From Pseudeuparius sepicola (taxonomy: Eukaryota > Arthropoda > Insecta > Coleoptera > Anthribidae), in contig OY987305.1 in the NCBI GenBank assembly GCA_963920635.1, positions 7,045,153-7,109,152 of the forward strand: DNA of 64,000 bases. The letters are read 5' to 3'. The notes below the pieces were generated by a model. The model did not search any database. It was not told the DNA's origin and saw only the letters and a list, made by a program, of their open reading frames with translations. Shown here in pieces: positions 1-11,411 of this stretch (positions are counted from its first letter, which is position 1; every line of letters begins with the position of its first letter). Both the position numbers and the translations under genes were made by a program.

Positions 1-117
1 TTTATTTAATATTTTTTGATTTTGACAAAATTTTGTATTTATGGTCCTGGATCGATTACGAACAACTTCTTTTAGTAATTTTTTTTGAAAAAAAAAAGCC
101 CAATATGATTTTCGGAT

Positions 118-202
118 TTTTAGCCACTCGGTCTTTTACAAAGCAAACGCCGGCGCCGCTCAGGTATTTTTATGCTGTTCCAAATGACTTCATTTATGGC
201 CC
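118..202. repeat. dispersed repeat fragment, second copy at 23466-23545
   Basis: This stretch reads as a diverged reverse complement of 23466-23545. Both contain the words ACTCGGTCTT, AAAGCAAACGCCG and TGCTGTTCCAA in the same order. No coding content is evident. Family unassigned. The two copies are the only basis for the call. Confidence 0.55.
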
Positions 203-299
203 CAGTATGAGTCCCGGGTTCGAATAACGTCTGGAGTGCATTTTTTTTCAAACGGTTATCCTTTACCTGATATGCCACAAATACATCCTTTTATACTTA

Positions 300-440
300 G
301 TTATTTACACCGCAAGGTGCTTAAGTGGCCGAGGAGGATGTTTGAGAACCTCCGAGGCCAAAAAAGAGCTTACGCATCGTGGAATGTATTACATTTTTCC
401 TGTTGCCGACAATTTCATATTATATTACATTTAAAAAATC
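300..440 (+). repeat. partial copy of the repeat family that is fullest at 16862-17586
   Basis: A hairpin with arms around GGCCGAGGAGG and CCTCCGAGGCC is followed by AGCTTACGCATCGTG and then TGTTGCCGACAATTTCAT. The same order is found on the minus strand of 16862-17586, and the later part recurs at 4620-4680. This copy breaks off shortly after the hairpin. Confidence 0.6.
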
Positions 441-570
441 TCGAAAGGACCTATTCTCTTCCGTGTTTATGAAATATCCAGCTTATATCAGCTGTTACAC
501 GTAGAAAAAATATGCTGTATGACTCGAGACGCGAGTGGAATGCCCATATTATCGTCCTCGTAAGTAGTAA

Positions 571-640
571 AGATTGTGAGAGTTCTATACGCCAGACAAT
601 AAGTCTCGACAGGTTTGGCGTAGAACTCTCATAGTCTTAC
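571..640. repeat. short imperfect hairpin
   Basis: Arms of about 15-17 bases (578-594 and 616-630, core GAGAGTTCTA against TAGAACTCTC) flank a 21-base loop. No flanking duplication is obvious. It could be a tiny nonautonomous element or a chance palindrome. Confidence 0.4.
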
Positions 641-642
641 TA

Positions 643-3600
643 TTGATATTCGTTCCCCATAAAATAGTACGTAAGTTTGTAACCTGGACGAAAGTTCAGA
701 TGTTTGTCGTTTCTGTGGGCAATTTACGTTTGATGTTTGACACATGCATCCGAAGTGAGAAATAGAAGTAAACCTGTTTAGCATTTGTTATATATTATGT
801 AGCTATGCGCTGCAGTGGCATTCCACATTTCACATGTTTGCCTTTATGGTAAAGTTTGACTTCAATTGTTTACGAACTGTCTTACTGGGTGGAATAAATT
901 GCCAGGTAAACTTGCAAAACGCCACGAGTTCGGTAAAATTATACCGGAACATAACTTGTAAGTTTAAGGTGTAAAAAGTCGTAACTCAAAATTTGTTAAA
1001 TTAATTTAGGCGCTTACGAAATCTCAAATTGTGTCGTTAAATCACCTTGTGTAAAATATTCAAATTCTGCGGACAGAATATTTTGTAATTTGATGAGGAC
1101 AAAATGAATAACTGCCTCCAGACAGTGGAAAGAGAAGTAATTTGCACAAGAAAAAGGCCTTTTGTGTAAGCCACGCGACGATGCAAATAATTTTTTTCTC
1201 ATCAAGGGCATGAGAATTCCCCAAAACAACGAAATTTTTCATGCAGATTTTTCCAAGGGAATTATAAAAATATTACAGGAGATGTCTTGATTATAATGGG
1301 GCGCATGACAGACTGTTTTTTAATCCTTAATGTTCTCCAACTTTAGTAATGATCCAATTAGATTCACGAAAATTTGAGCTTGTACCGAAATAGCCTGTTA
1401 TTAATCATCGTCGCGTAAAAAATTCGAACCGATAACCTTACGGATTCAAATCAGGAAACCCGCAATTCCATTCCATTTATTTTTGTCTGATTTTTACCAA
1501 GTATAAACATCTGGGGTTTACAAAATAAAATGGCACAGATAAAAATATGTTGTACAACAAGAGCGGATACGGCATTGTACTCAACTCTCGTCCTTATATA
1601 AATATACGTCATGTGGGACTAGAAAATTTTTTTAACTCACTTCGGTAACAACGAATATTTTTCGGATTCTGCGTTTTTTCTTTGAGGATTAAATGATTAA
1701 ATAACATTTAATTTAAACTGTACTTGGACATGCGCAAACGGTATGCCATCCTTTTTTCAGCAGTTTCATAACAAGAACATGCATACTTCTCAAATGCAGC
1801 CTGTTCAGAAACGTGGAAAAATTAATGATTAAAATACAAGTTCACATGACAATAATAGCCCTTTGGGCCAACGCTAACGGTATGCCTATGGTTTTCCGAA
1901 GAATTTTCTATTTTGAACTTCATTATAAAACACACGACAGTCTGACTAAAATCATATCAAAAAGCATATTTTTCGAATAAATGAAAACTCGGTTTTTCAT
2001 ATGAAGACCCCAGGATGACTCTGATTCATGAGAATATACCCAACATAATGCCCTTTGAAAGGCGTACTGAGTAAAATCACGTCCAAAAATCTGTCACTAT
2101 CTCCCGGTCTAAAAGATTATAGGAAGTAGGGGAATAATGATCATAATAATATTATTATTGTGTTGTACTTTTTCCCTCTTTCACGGTATTCATCTTCTAA
2201 GCATTTGCAAGAAAATATGGAAAGGCGCAGCGCGCGTTGTGAAACACAATTATTAACAGGGGAAACGTAAGAAGAAATGACGCCGCTTATTCCCTTTGAA
2301 GTAAACAGGGAAATGGCCATAACGCATTGTTGCTAAACACCTCAAATTACCAATATGCTCGACATAAAATCGGCCGATGCCAGGTTTTTGGCGATAATAA
2401 TTGTCCCGCATTTCTTTCGCCCCCCTCTTTTGCCGGCGAAGCAGCACAATCCCACGAAACGCGACTATTACTTTTTGTATTATTAAAAAGAGCACTTTAG
2501 CCGAGTTGGGGAAAGAATTTCTCTCGCCCGCACCAAAAGCCGAAAGTTTAATTCGTTATCCAAAACTCTCGATCCGCTTCGTAAACACAAAACACCACCG
2601 GTCTTTATTAAGTAATTAAGAGGTGGCCAGAGGGCCCGGCGGACAAAAGCAAGGCCACCGGCGCCCTAAAAAAGGAGCTACCAGCAATAAATAGACTATT
2701 ATGTGGTGTTTACATAGCCTGTAGATGGCGACAACGTTCGGTTTAGTCCGGTTCTTCGTGCGGTCGTTCTTTTATTTTCGCTCGTACACGCGCAATTTGC
2801 TTCGGAAAACAAAACGCGTATTATTATTACACTTAATGCCGCGGTTTTTTTGCGGGGATGAATTAGTAGCCTCGAAATTACTACGCAGAAACGCACATAG
2901 GTGTGCTTATTACATAGTAACCGCCGAGAACACCGTGCGTGTATTAAAATATTCCAATAAAGTAAGCGGAGTTACTAACCGAACATCCAACGTACTAAAC
3001 GGCCGTGGCCGTGAACACTCAAAATGATTACCTACTTCTTGGCTTCTTTTCCTCATAATATACATACGGAACTCTGCCGTATAACGTGTGAAAAGCTTTA
3101 ACAAAGCGGAAGCGGAAAGCTGGCCTACTATAAATTTGGAAATTGATGAAAAACCCTGAGCACTGCGACGGTGGGAATTGGCAGGACACCGAAAATGCTA
3201 CAGCGGAAAAAGGGCCGGTTTAAAATTGTCAGCACAACGAATTTACTTTTGGCAACTGATAATAACTCAATTAATTGTCAGTTAAAAATCAACAATAAAC
3301 TATAACTTTGTTAACACTTTTCTTTTCTATATTCTAACCTACTTTTTGTTTACTGCACAAACGATTTCTTAGATTTTTGTTTCATTCATTTGAATCGTTT
3401 GACCTTGAAAACTTTTCTGCGACGCAATTTTACCCATTTTTTTAAAATTTGGTTCCCCCATCGACAAAATTTAGCTACGGCGCTGGTCCCACTTATTTGT
3501 ATGGCCAGGCGTTTCACGGTCGTGATAGGTACTCAAAAAATCGCTTAAATGACATGTTCGTAGTGACTAAGTTTATTGGCTAAAATTACTTTGTTTGAAA
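643..3600. other. no gene recognised
   Basis: No splice-flanked coding exon, RNA gene or repeat pair was recognised. 2250-2900 is richer in G and C and holds open frames of up to 100 codons, including 2725-3027 (+), but these have no recognisable domain or signal peptide. Probably intronic or intergenic host DNA. Confidence 0.5.
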
Positions 3601-3715
3601 CTAAAAAAAATAAATATATTTTTTATATGCCACGTTTTTAAAAAGGGCTAAAAAGTATAAAATAATATAAAAACGGGCTAAAAGTATAAATTAATAGTAA
3701 AAAATATTTTTAAAA

Positions 3716-4396
3716 ACAAGCTTTTATTTAAATGCTCTGAAAAGAAGAAAAGGAAACTTTGAAATAAATCAAACCAAAGCAAACCCATAATTTTGTTACA
3801 TTATACAATTATTGTATATATAATATAAAAGCTTGTCGCGAGAAATATATATCTTGAAAGTAATTCTTAGTAGAAAATGTATTTTTCTACAAAATAAATT
3901 TGCACACGAAAGCTCGCGATACGCTTTTACATCATATACAATTGTATAATGTAACAAAATTATGGGTTTGCTTTAGTTTGATTTATTTAAAAGTTTATTT
4001 TTCTTCTTTTCATAGCATTTAAATAAAAGCTTATTTTTAAAAATACGTTTACTATTAATTAATTCATAATTTTTTTAGTTCAAGAAATAACCCGCGCCTT
4101 CTCATAGCTGTGGCCATATTAAATTGAGTGTGATGTCACTAACTTTACCATTTTCTACTCTTTAAACCCTTTCATTTGATACCCATATTACGAGGGTTGT
4201 AAAAAAAAGGTAATTCGTCATATTGGAGTGGCCATGTTGAAAGTATTACAATATTGAGTAGCTATTTCATATTGTATCGTAAAGGTGTATGCAAAATTTC
4301 AGCTCAATCGGTTGTCAAGAAGTGGTTTTAATTATTCAGCTTGCAAGATTTGACCTAAACAAACAAACATACATTGCAAGTTAAATAAAAGCTTGT
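3716..4396 (+). mobile_element. nonautonomous inverted-repeat element, family with ACAAGCTTTTATTTAA ends
   Basis: The element begins with ACAAGCTTTTATTTAA and ends with the inverse TTAAATAAAAGCTTGT (4381-4396). The first ~340 bases are a hairpin: sequence at 3716-3830 is repeated inverted at about 3930-4050. An unpaired segment follows, with the words ATTTGATACCCAT and GTAATTCGTCATATTGGAG that recur in the other family members. Other copies are 17597-18365, 19140-19800 (inverted) and 36793-37400 (inverted). No transposase is present. Superfamily not assigned. Confidence 0.7.
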
Positions 4397-4609
4397 AATA
4401 CAATAATTTCTCTTATTCCCATAAAGATTCTAAAAACGTGGAGCGCATGCTAGGAGATTATTTTATACTTTTTAGTCCTTTTTAATATAATGGAATATTA
4501 AAAAATATATTTAAATTTTATTATTTTCTGTCTTTTGGTCTTGTGTTTGAAATTTTGTAATTGATTTCATTTTGATGAGATTATGACAGAGACATGCGGC
4601 AAATTTCAG

Positions 4610-5960
4610 GTTTACTAAAAAATTCCAGAGCGTAATGTATTAAATTTGTCTTGCTACCGACAATTTCATATTTTATTCCGTTGAATTATTAAACTTTATT
4701 AATCAACTATAGAGTAGATTGTGAGTCTTCATAATAACCATTGTTGCAGAATGCACTGATAATAAAAAAGTTCCGCTTTTTGTGGTATTTGAAAACGGTA
4801 TGGTTTAGAAGGCCATAATATGCTCTAAATGGCTGTATTTCAATTGTGCTTTATTAGGTCACTCTCGTGTTTCTTTCTAATCAAAATTAATTTATAAAAC
4901 GATAGTTGTGAAAAATATTAAAATTTTACATATTATACAGTGCCCGCCAAAAAGTCTACACCATATGGGAAAAATTTTTAGTAAATAACTTACGGAAAAT
5001 TTGTTTGCGGCATCAGGTTTTGCTTGCTCTAGAACCAAAATTGACATAATCAAATGTTGTGAAGTAGTCTTTTTTATATGTCAAATTTGACATTAAAAAA
5101 AAAATGTCCGAAAAATGGGCTTATTTAACCGAATTTCGAAAAAAGTCATAAGAAAAATATGTTTCTTTCGCAATTTTATACCCCTGTGCAAAATTTCAAG
5201 AGCCTACTACGATTTTCATATTTTGCCCTTTGTTGCCCTTTTCCGTATTTGTTAATCCATAAAAGTCGATCCTATGTAATTTAAAACATTGACTGAATAC
5301 ATACTGCACGATACTTAGTTTACGGTCTAAATACCCTTCTTTTCCTTTTTTTTGCAAAAAAAATAAAATGAGGGCTTGTTGAAGAAGCACGCTTGGTGCA
5401 AAACTGATCTCATTTTTACAGATAAACACATAAATTCTCAAACTTATTTCTATAGTAAATGGTTGTAAAAAACACAAATATTTCTGTCATGCTGATCTGA
5501 TCAGAAATATCTAGAAAATTTAAAATATTATGTCCAATAATATCCAACAAAGGGCAAAATATGAAAATCGTAGTAGGCTCTTGAAATTTTGCATAGGGGT
5601 ATAAAATTGCGAAATAAACATATTTTTCTTATGACTTTTTTCGAAATTCGGTTAAATAAGCCCATTTTTCGGACATTTTTTTCATTAATGTCAAATTTGA
5701 CATATAAAAGAAACTACGTCACAACATTTGATTATGTCAATTTCGGTTCTAGAGCAAGCAAAACCTGATGCCGCAAACAAATTTTCCGTAAGTTATTTAC
5801 TAAAAATTTTTCCCATATGGTGCAGACTTTTTGGCGGGCACTGTATATTTTATTAATCGTTTTAAGGTCCTTGCCGCGTGTTGCTAGGCAATACTTTGTG
5901 TGCTGGCGAGTATGTAAAGTGTACTTATGGAGGTGGAAGCAGGAATACGCTTTTTTTCTC
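4610..5960 (+). repeat. copy of the 16862-17586 repeat family, split by a 906-bp palindrome
   Basis: 4610-4937 plus 5844-5960 together match the minus strand of 16862-17480: CTACCGACAATTTCA, AGTAGATTGTGAGT, GCAGAATGCA, then TTTATTAAT, GTTTTAAGGTCCTTGCCGCG and GAGTATGTAAAGTGTACTTA. The palindrome at 4938-5843 interrupts the match, so the other copy acts as an approximate empty site. The part matching the tRNA-like segment is strongly diverged. Confidence 0.65.
4938..5843. mobile_element. long palindromic TA-flanked element (Tc1/mariner-type ends)
   Basis: Two arms of about 300 bp (4938-5236 and 5546-5843) are nearly perfect inverted copies around a loop of about 310 bases. The ends read CAGTGCCCGCCAAAAAGTCT and its inverse, flanked on both sides by TA (4936-4937, 5844-5845). 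CAGTG ends at a TA duplication are typical of Tc1/mariner elements. No transposase motif was found in the loop. The ends resemble those of the element entering at 63639. Transcription would give a very stable hairpin. Confidence 0.85.
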
Positions 5961-7009
5961 CTTAGTGTCTTTCCTCAGAGAATTAATTAATTAATAAACA
6001 TTATAGAAGGACCACATCTATCAAAACCAATACTACAATACACAATATTTATCGCTAACATTTAATTTACTTGTGTTAAACTGCGAATGTGGAGAATATT
6101 TTTTTAGTTTAACATTTCTAGGCACAAAGCCGTCCAAATATGCAGAATGTTCTTTTTTACATCATCAGTATTGGATCAAACGGTTTTTCAATCAACTCTA
6201 GGGACATTATCTTGTTGTACTTAATCTACTGTAGGTTGGTGCACATTATGCATCCCTCTTTCTAACTTCTGCTAGGAAATGACACATAAAAATATAACCT
6301 CACACACTGCGTATTGCAATCAGTTTGTGCATCCACTTTTTCTTTTCACTAAATATTTCAACCACAGAAAACTTGATTTTTTGAAAATCACTAATTTGCG
6401 GTTAGATCTCGTCAACAAAACAGTAGTGAAGTTTGGAGTTAGAGGGTTTAGTTGCATTTCAAGGCAAGCCTGTTTATGTCGTCAAATATTTTTGTAATAC
6501 ATTTTGTGTTCGGGACTTTTCTACGACCCCCCCAAATAGTCACCCGTGGGGTGCGCCTGGATTGAAAGGTTTCTCCGTTCGGTCGCGCAGTTTATCGTTA
6601 TGGCCGCCAAAATCCGTGCGCAGGCCGGCCGGCAGACATTAAGAGTGAACATAGCGATTCACCCCCCAAAAGTTGAGAACAACGGATATTATCCGAGGGA
6701 GGGAGATACCTGCAGATGTTCCGCGAGCAGATATTTTCTTGGGTTTAAATGGGTGCCCGTCGCCGTTTCCAGGTCATGAACGTAGTTAAGAATATATATA
6801 CTACGGAAATGGAATTCATAAAACAAAAGAGTAAATTCGGTTTTACGGGGTAGCGTGGACGGGGAAATTATGAACGCTCGTAAGGATCGATCCGATACAG
6901 ACGAGGTTTGAATTCGTTACGAGACGAATTTGAAGCGATGTAAAATATGTTTGGACTTCCTCCTCACCCTTCATTAATAAACGTTATTAATGCCTACTTC
7001 GGATATTTT
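5961..7009. other. no gene recognised
   Basis: Mostly unremarkable AT-rich sequence. 6530-6790 is richer in G and C, with overlapping open frames of 69-77 codons that show no recognisable domain. Probably unique host DNA. Confidence 0.45.
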
Positions 7010-7867
7010 TAACCGACAAAAAAGGAAGAGGTTATCAATTCGGTTGTATTTTTTTATTTTCTTTATGTTTGTTACCTCAGAACTGCGTCATTTATAAACC
7101 GATTTGGACAATTCTTTTTTTATTTGAAAGGGTATACCTACAGAACGGTCCCATTTAAATTTGAAGAAAAAATTCCACCCCTAAGGGTGGAAAATAGGGT
7201 AATTTCATATTGGACCGATTTCGATGATTCTTTCCCTATATAAGGGTAGATAAATAGGGGATGACAGTTCATATTGGACCGATTTGGATGATTCTTATTT
7301 TATTAGGAAGGGATTACCTTAGGGGTGGTCACATTTAAATTTGAAGAGAAAAATTTCAATCCTAAGGGTGGACAAATAGTGGATGGAATTTAATATTGGA
7401 CCAATTTCGATAAATCTTAATTCACTAAAAAATAAGAAATAAAAAAAAATTAACAAAAAAATTAAAACCGACTACAAAAATTTGCCCGTATGCACACTCA
7501 ACTAAAAATTAAAAAAAAATAATAACAAAAAATAACTCCGACTTCACAAATTTGCCCGTATGCACATTTCCACTAAAATTTTTGAAATATTTTTCTCTTT
7601 CTAAATTGAGTTATCTTTGCAGTCGGTGACAGTAAGTTATGATGTATGTAGGATAAGATATATTCATATCTAAATAGATTTAAATTCCTTGCCTTGACTG
7701 TCACCAAATCCAAAGATAACTCAATTTAGAAAGAGAAAAATATTTCTAAAATTTTAGTTGAAATGTGCATACGGGCAAATTTGTGAAGTCGGTGTTATTT
7801 TTTTGTTAATTTTTTTAAAATTTTTAGTGGAGTTTGTATACGGGCAAATTTTTGAAGTCGGTGTTTA
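7010..7867. mobile_element. repeat element with internal tandem units and a palindromic right half
   Basis: The element starts near AACCGACAAAAAAGGAAGAGG-like sequence at 7010 and ends with GAAGTCGGTG at 7853-7862. The left half holds direct units that each begin GGACCGATTTCGATGATTCTT or a variant (about 7098, 7212, 7277 and 7400), the second one shortened. The right half is an inverted repeat with arms 7462-7631 and 7697-7866. A direct duplication of the word AATTTGCCCGTATGCACA lies within each arm. Similar AACCGACTTC-bordered repeats are common in insect genomes. No protein is encoded. Confidence 0.65.
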
Positions 7868-7869
7868 AT

Positions 7870-8208
7870 TTTGTTTGTTTAATTTTTTTACATACCTCGT
7901 ATTTATTGCTTGCTTATTGTATAAACTAGCATTATAATAAGTTTCGTAAATTGCTTTACACTACAATAAACTACTTTACTACTAAACTTTTAAGGGGCCA
8001 AATAACTGCACTTTGTCTGTATAAAAAAGTTACAGGGTGTTAAAAGTTTTAAAAAATAAATAAAATAAAAAATTTGATTTTTTTGTATTATTTCAGGATA
8101 TTTCTGAAAAATTAACTAAAAATTTGCTCAATAGTTAAGACTCAAAATAGAAAAAAATTGTTTCTTACTTTCAATAAAGTGTTGTAAAAAAAATATTGAT
8201 AACTGCAG
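7870..8208. other. AT-rich stretch before the THAP relic, nothing recognised
   Basis: No feature is recognised. If the P-type element starts here, its first THAP exon (seen in the second copy at 58758-58834) is missing or too decayed to see. Confidence 0.4.
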
Positions 8209-8407
8209 ATGTCAGCAATGGAAGAAGGCCTTAGGGTTCGTCCGAGGGTTTTTCAAAGAACACAAATTTGCGAATATTGCACCTGAAGAGGCACATAAAC
8301 GTATACAAATTTGTAAGACACATTTTGATGACCAATCATTCACTTCGTCCGGAAAAAGTTTGTTAACAACTGCTGTTCCATAATAAGATTATTACCAGAA
8401 GCTTATG
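8209..8407 (+). pseudogene. THAP-domain exon 2 relic of a P-type transposon
   Basis: After an AG acceptor at 8207-8208 the frame reads CQQWKKALGF, continues through PEEAHKRIQICKTHFDDQSF and TSSGKSLLTTAVP, then breaks at 8381 (TAA). One frame over it resumes IRLLPEAYG. Cys and His in ICKTHF are the second half of the C2CH zinc site. The AVP box near the end is also typical of THAP DNA-binding domains. The first zinc half (exon 1) is absent. The donor expected after TATG is mutated to GGTTAG. A near-copy with exon 1 and intact splice sites lies at 58758-59143. Confidence 0.8.
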
Positions 8408-8797
8408 GTTAGAGACATATTCGTATGCGTAATCTGGCAGGCAGACAAGTCAACAATATTTTGTGTACTAAAAGCCTATGAAGGCAATTCAGGACCATTT
8501 GGCAGTTTGACAGTATCTGCACGAGAATTTAGTGAATATATAATCAATTTAGAAAATATTTTCTTATCAAAATTTAATGACTTATTGCATCAGGATGGCT
8601 TAGGTTCTAGCCTACTAGAGGAATTATTCCGATCAGTAAAATACATATATCCGTGTGCAAATTTTCCCCACGACTATTTGGTTTCATTATATACGCGAGT
8701 CCGTATTTACAACTCACTTAAATTTGCAAATAGGGAATTAATAACTCAAAGACAAAATAAATCAAATCCAAAACTTACAATTTTGCAAAACTTGTAA
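8408..8797 (+). pseudogene. probable C-terminal end of a P-type (THAP) transposase, joined after internal deletion
   Basis: An open frame of about 130 codons (from 8405) ends at 8797 and sits directly behind the THAP exon relic. The first ~20 codons look like retained intron. The remainder includes EFSEYIINLENIFLSKFNDL, FRSVKYIYPCANFPHDYLV and LYTRVRIYNSLKFANREL, a pattern I associate with the extreme C-terminus of P/THAP9-like transposases. The catalytic core is missing, so this looks like an internally deleted, nonautonomous P-type element. The family assignment of this half is inference. The THAP half is firmer. Confidence 0.5.
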
Positions 8798-8972
8798 ACT
8801 ATGTAAAATTTTGTTTGCTCCTATACACACTTATGTATATTTTTACTTATCCTCTGTTTAGTTAGGTATATCTTGCGTTATTTAAACGGAAAAAGTAAAA
8901 TACCCGCATTTTTATTATACATATTATGCTCCTTATTTTTCTGCTATACCTATTACTCCTATTGTGCATAAT

Positions 8973-9060
8973 GGAAAGTCAATATAGAGGTGCCCCCGTA
9001 TAACTTGATGCAACCAACTTTACGGTGTTTTGGATAGTCCACCCTCGTAAATAACGGAGT
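8973..9060 (+). repeat. downstream sequence shared by both THAP relics
   Basis: GGAAAGTCAATAT followed by TGCCCCCGTATAACT and then CCCTCGTAAA occurs here and at 59545-59613. In both places it lies 0.2-0.4 kb downstream of a THAP relic. It may be the 3' untranslated or terminal part of the P-type element. No terminal inverted repeat could be identified. Confidence 0.55.
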
Positions 9061-9387
9061 GGCGAGCTGCCATTAATTTACGACCGGTCGCAAAATATCG
9101 GCGGCTTTTCGACGACTTCAAAGGAGTATGATCCGACTTATAGTATTCTCTACACTTTCGTCAAACTATCGAATTCTTCTTCTTATTCAAATGTGTCCCT
9201 GGGTTTTAACCTCGTTCTCATTTCATCCACAAGAGGTCATAATATGATCTCTGTGATATAACATTACTTGTATAGTCAACGCCATCTTGGAAAAGGTCCT
9301 TGTCGCGTAAGGGTTGCTAGGCAATACTTTTTGTTTTAGAAAGGAAATAAAGGAAACAGACCTCAGTCCCACAATTTCTTTTTAATT

Positions 9388-9442
9388 CAAAAAGCTACCG
9401 GTTTCGTAACTCCCAAAGTTACATCATCAGGCTAAAGCTATA
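9388..9442 (-). ncRNA. candidate hammerhead-like ribozyme in the left Penelope copy
   Basis: Inverse of the motif described at 11412-11466. The CTGATGA core lies at 9424-9430 on the minus strand, and the predicted cleavage site follows the GTA at about 9396. It lies between the stop codon of the GIY-YIG frame and the 3' end of the element. Confidence 0.55.
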
Positions 9443-9923
9443 ATAAAAGGAGAATAAAGCTAAAATGGTCAGCAGCAATGCTAATCAATGACTGATATTA
9501 ATTTAACAATTAATGAGTAAAAAATTCGTTCATTTACTTACAAATATCATCAAGAGCTGTACCGTTTTAAGAATGGAGTCTATTATAGTCATTGCACTAA
9601 CTACTAGCATTTATATAACTAAATTTAAAAGGTAAGACAAACTAAGACAAGGGACATACAGATTAAAAATTCTTGTTAGGTCTATCTACGGCGGCGTAAT
9701 AGCTGTAGGTGTTTCGAATTGGTTCTAGAACATTTTTTATACAAAATTTTTTAATGGCTACGTATTTTGATGTTGGCGGCGCCCCCCATTGGCAAAGGTG
9801 GGAGCTAAGTCTTAGGAGAGAATTAGCATTTACAGGTAACCTCAATATTTCCGAAAAACTAAAAGAAGAAACCGACAGTGCAGAAAACCCAACAGAAGAG
9901 TTAGGTATAGGTAGCTATTATAA

Positions 9924-10712
9924 TTATTCAAAGAAAATAGAGAAAGTTGGTGAAGATTCAAAATTTATTTGGGAGTTTAACGATTTTTCATTATTCAATT
10001 TTACTTGTCTAAGAATCTCAAAAGACTCTAAGTTATTAAGAAAACAACCTCTATTGGCTATGTGTAAAATTTTAAAATCACGTTTCGGGTCAAAATCATG
10101 CTGATTATCATATAAATGTTTAGAAAAATGTGAGAAGCAACTTGAAAGTGGGTTTAAAGCCCTTTGATGTTCCTTTAATCTGGTTCTGAAATTACGAAAG
10201 GTTCTACCAATATAAGAACAATTACATGTCGAACAAATCAGTTTATAAACACCTTTAAGATCCATTCGATCAGTTTTATCTTTATTGTTTAACAGTAATC
10301 TACCCAATGAGTTTGAACTTTTAAACGAGACTTTAACGTATCTTTTGAAAATATTAGAAATTTTATAGCTTACTGGGCCACAGTAAGTTAATGAAATATA
10401 TTTATTGGTTATATTCGAGTCGACTGTAGGTTGAGGTAAATGTTGATCGCTTTGATAACGATGTATATAAACAGAATTTTGCATTATTTTATTTTGTTTC
10501 TTAGATAATAATTTACTAACTAATTTATCATCGTAGTTGTGTTGTAAAGCAATTTGAGATACAATATGTAACTCTTTATTAAAAGAATCCTCTGAGAGGG
10601 GGACTTTAATTAATCTATCCAGATAAGAATTAAATGCAGCCAATTTATGAGATATAGGGTGTTTGGAAAAATTATCTATCACCACTCCGGTATGAGTTGG
10701 TTTTCTGTAAAT
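9924..10712 (-). pseudogene. Penelope-like reverse transcriptase thumb plus GIY-YIG endonuclease, 5'-truncated
   Basis: The frame is open from the dimer junction to the stop at 9924 and encodes about 260 residues. It begins with IYRKPTHTGVV and SKHPISHKL, which fits the end of a Penelope-type reverse transcriptase. The frame then has GVYKLICSTCNCSYIGRT and RTRLKEHQRA, the GVY/YIG strands and the Arg/His of a GIY-YIG nuclease, with the CxxC inserted between them as in this family. It ends with a conserved-looking ILHIANRGCFLNNLESFEI stretch. The catalytic reverse transcriptase core is missing, so this copy cannot be autonomous. The first few codons upstream of 10712 come from the opposing copy. 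The nuclease part shows no frame damage. Confidence 0.88.
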
Positions 10713-10930
10713 GTTGCTTCTCACATTTTTCTAAACATTTATATGATAATCAGCATGATTTTGACCCGAAACGTGATTTTAAAATTTTACACATAGCCAA
10801 TAGAGGTTGTTTTCTTAATAACTTAGAGTCTTTTGAGATTCTTAGACAAGTAAAATTGAATAATGAAAAATCGTTAAACTCCCAAATAAATTTTGAATCT
10901 TCACCAACTTTCTCTATTTTCTTTGAATAA
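10713..10930 (+). pseudogene. second, shorter Penelope-like GIY-YIG C-terminal fragment
   Basis: From the junction the frame reads CFSHFSKHLYDNQHDFDPKR and runs to the same stop as the minus-strand copy. It encodes only the last ~70 residues and lacks the GIY-YIG catalytic part. The amino acid sequence is identical to the other arm. Confidence 0.85.
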
Positions 10931-11411
10931 TTATAATAGCTACCTATACCTAACTCTTCTGTTGGGTTTTCTGCACTGTCGGTTTCTTCTTTTAGTTTTT
11001 CGGAAATATTGAGGTTACCTGTAAATGCTAATTCTCTCCTAAGACTTAGCTCCCACCTTTGCCAATGGGGGGCGCCGCCAACATCAAAATACGTAGCCAT
11101 TAAAAAATTTTGTATAAAAAATGTTCTAGAACCAATTCGAAACACCTACAGCTATTACGCCGCCGTAGATAGACCTAACAAGAATTTTTAATCTGTATGT
11201 CCCTTGTCTTAGTTTGTCTTACCTTTTAAATTTAGTTATATAAATGCTAGTAGTTAGTGCAATGACTATAATAGACTCCATTCTTAAAACGGTACAGCTC
11301 TTGATGATATTTGTAAGTAAATGAACGAATTTTTTACTCATTAATTGTTAAATTAATATCAGTCATTGATTAGCATTGCTGCTGACCTTTTTAGCTTTAT
11401 TCTCCTTTTAT

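Noticed and set aside
200..232. GGTTCGAATAA word resembling a tRNA B box
   Set aside because: No A box or cloverleaf could be drawn, so not called as a tRNA or SINE.
2725..3027. 100-codon open frame with an opposing frame at 2699-2896
   Set aside because: Both strands are open over the same GC-rich bases, with no recognisable motif or exon signals.
9709..10104. Identical 131-codon frames at 9709-10104 (+) and 10750-11145 (-)
   Set aside because: They are antisense to the GIY-YIG coding sequence in the two arms of the Penelope dimer. Their identity reflects the inverted repeat, not a gene.
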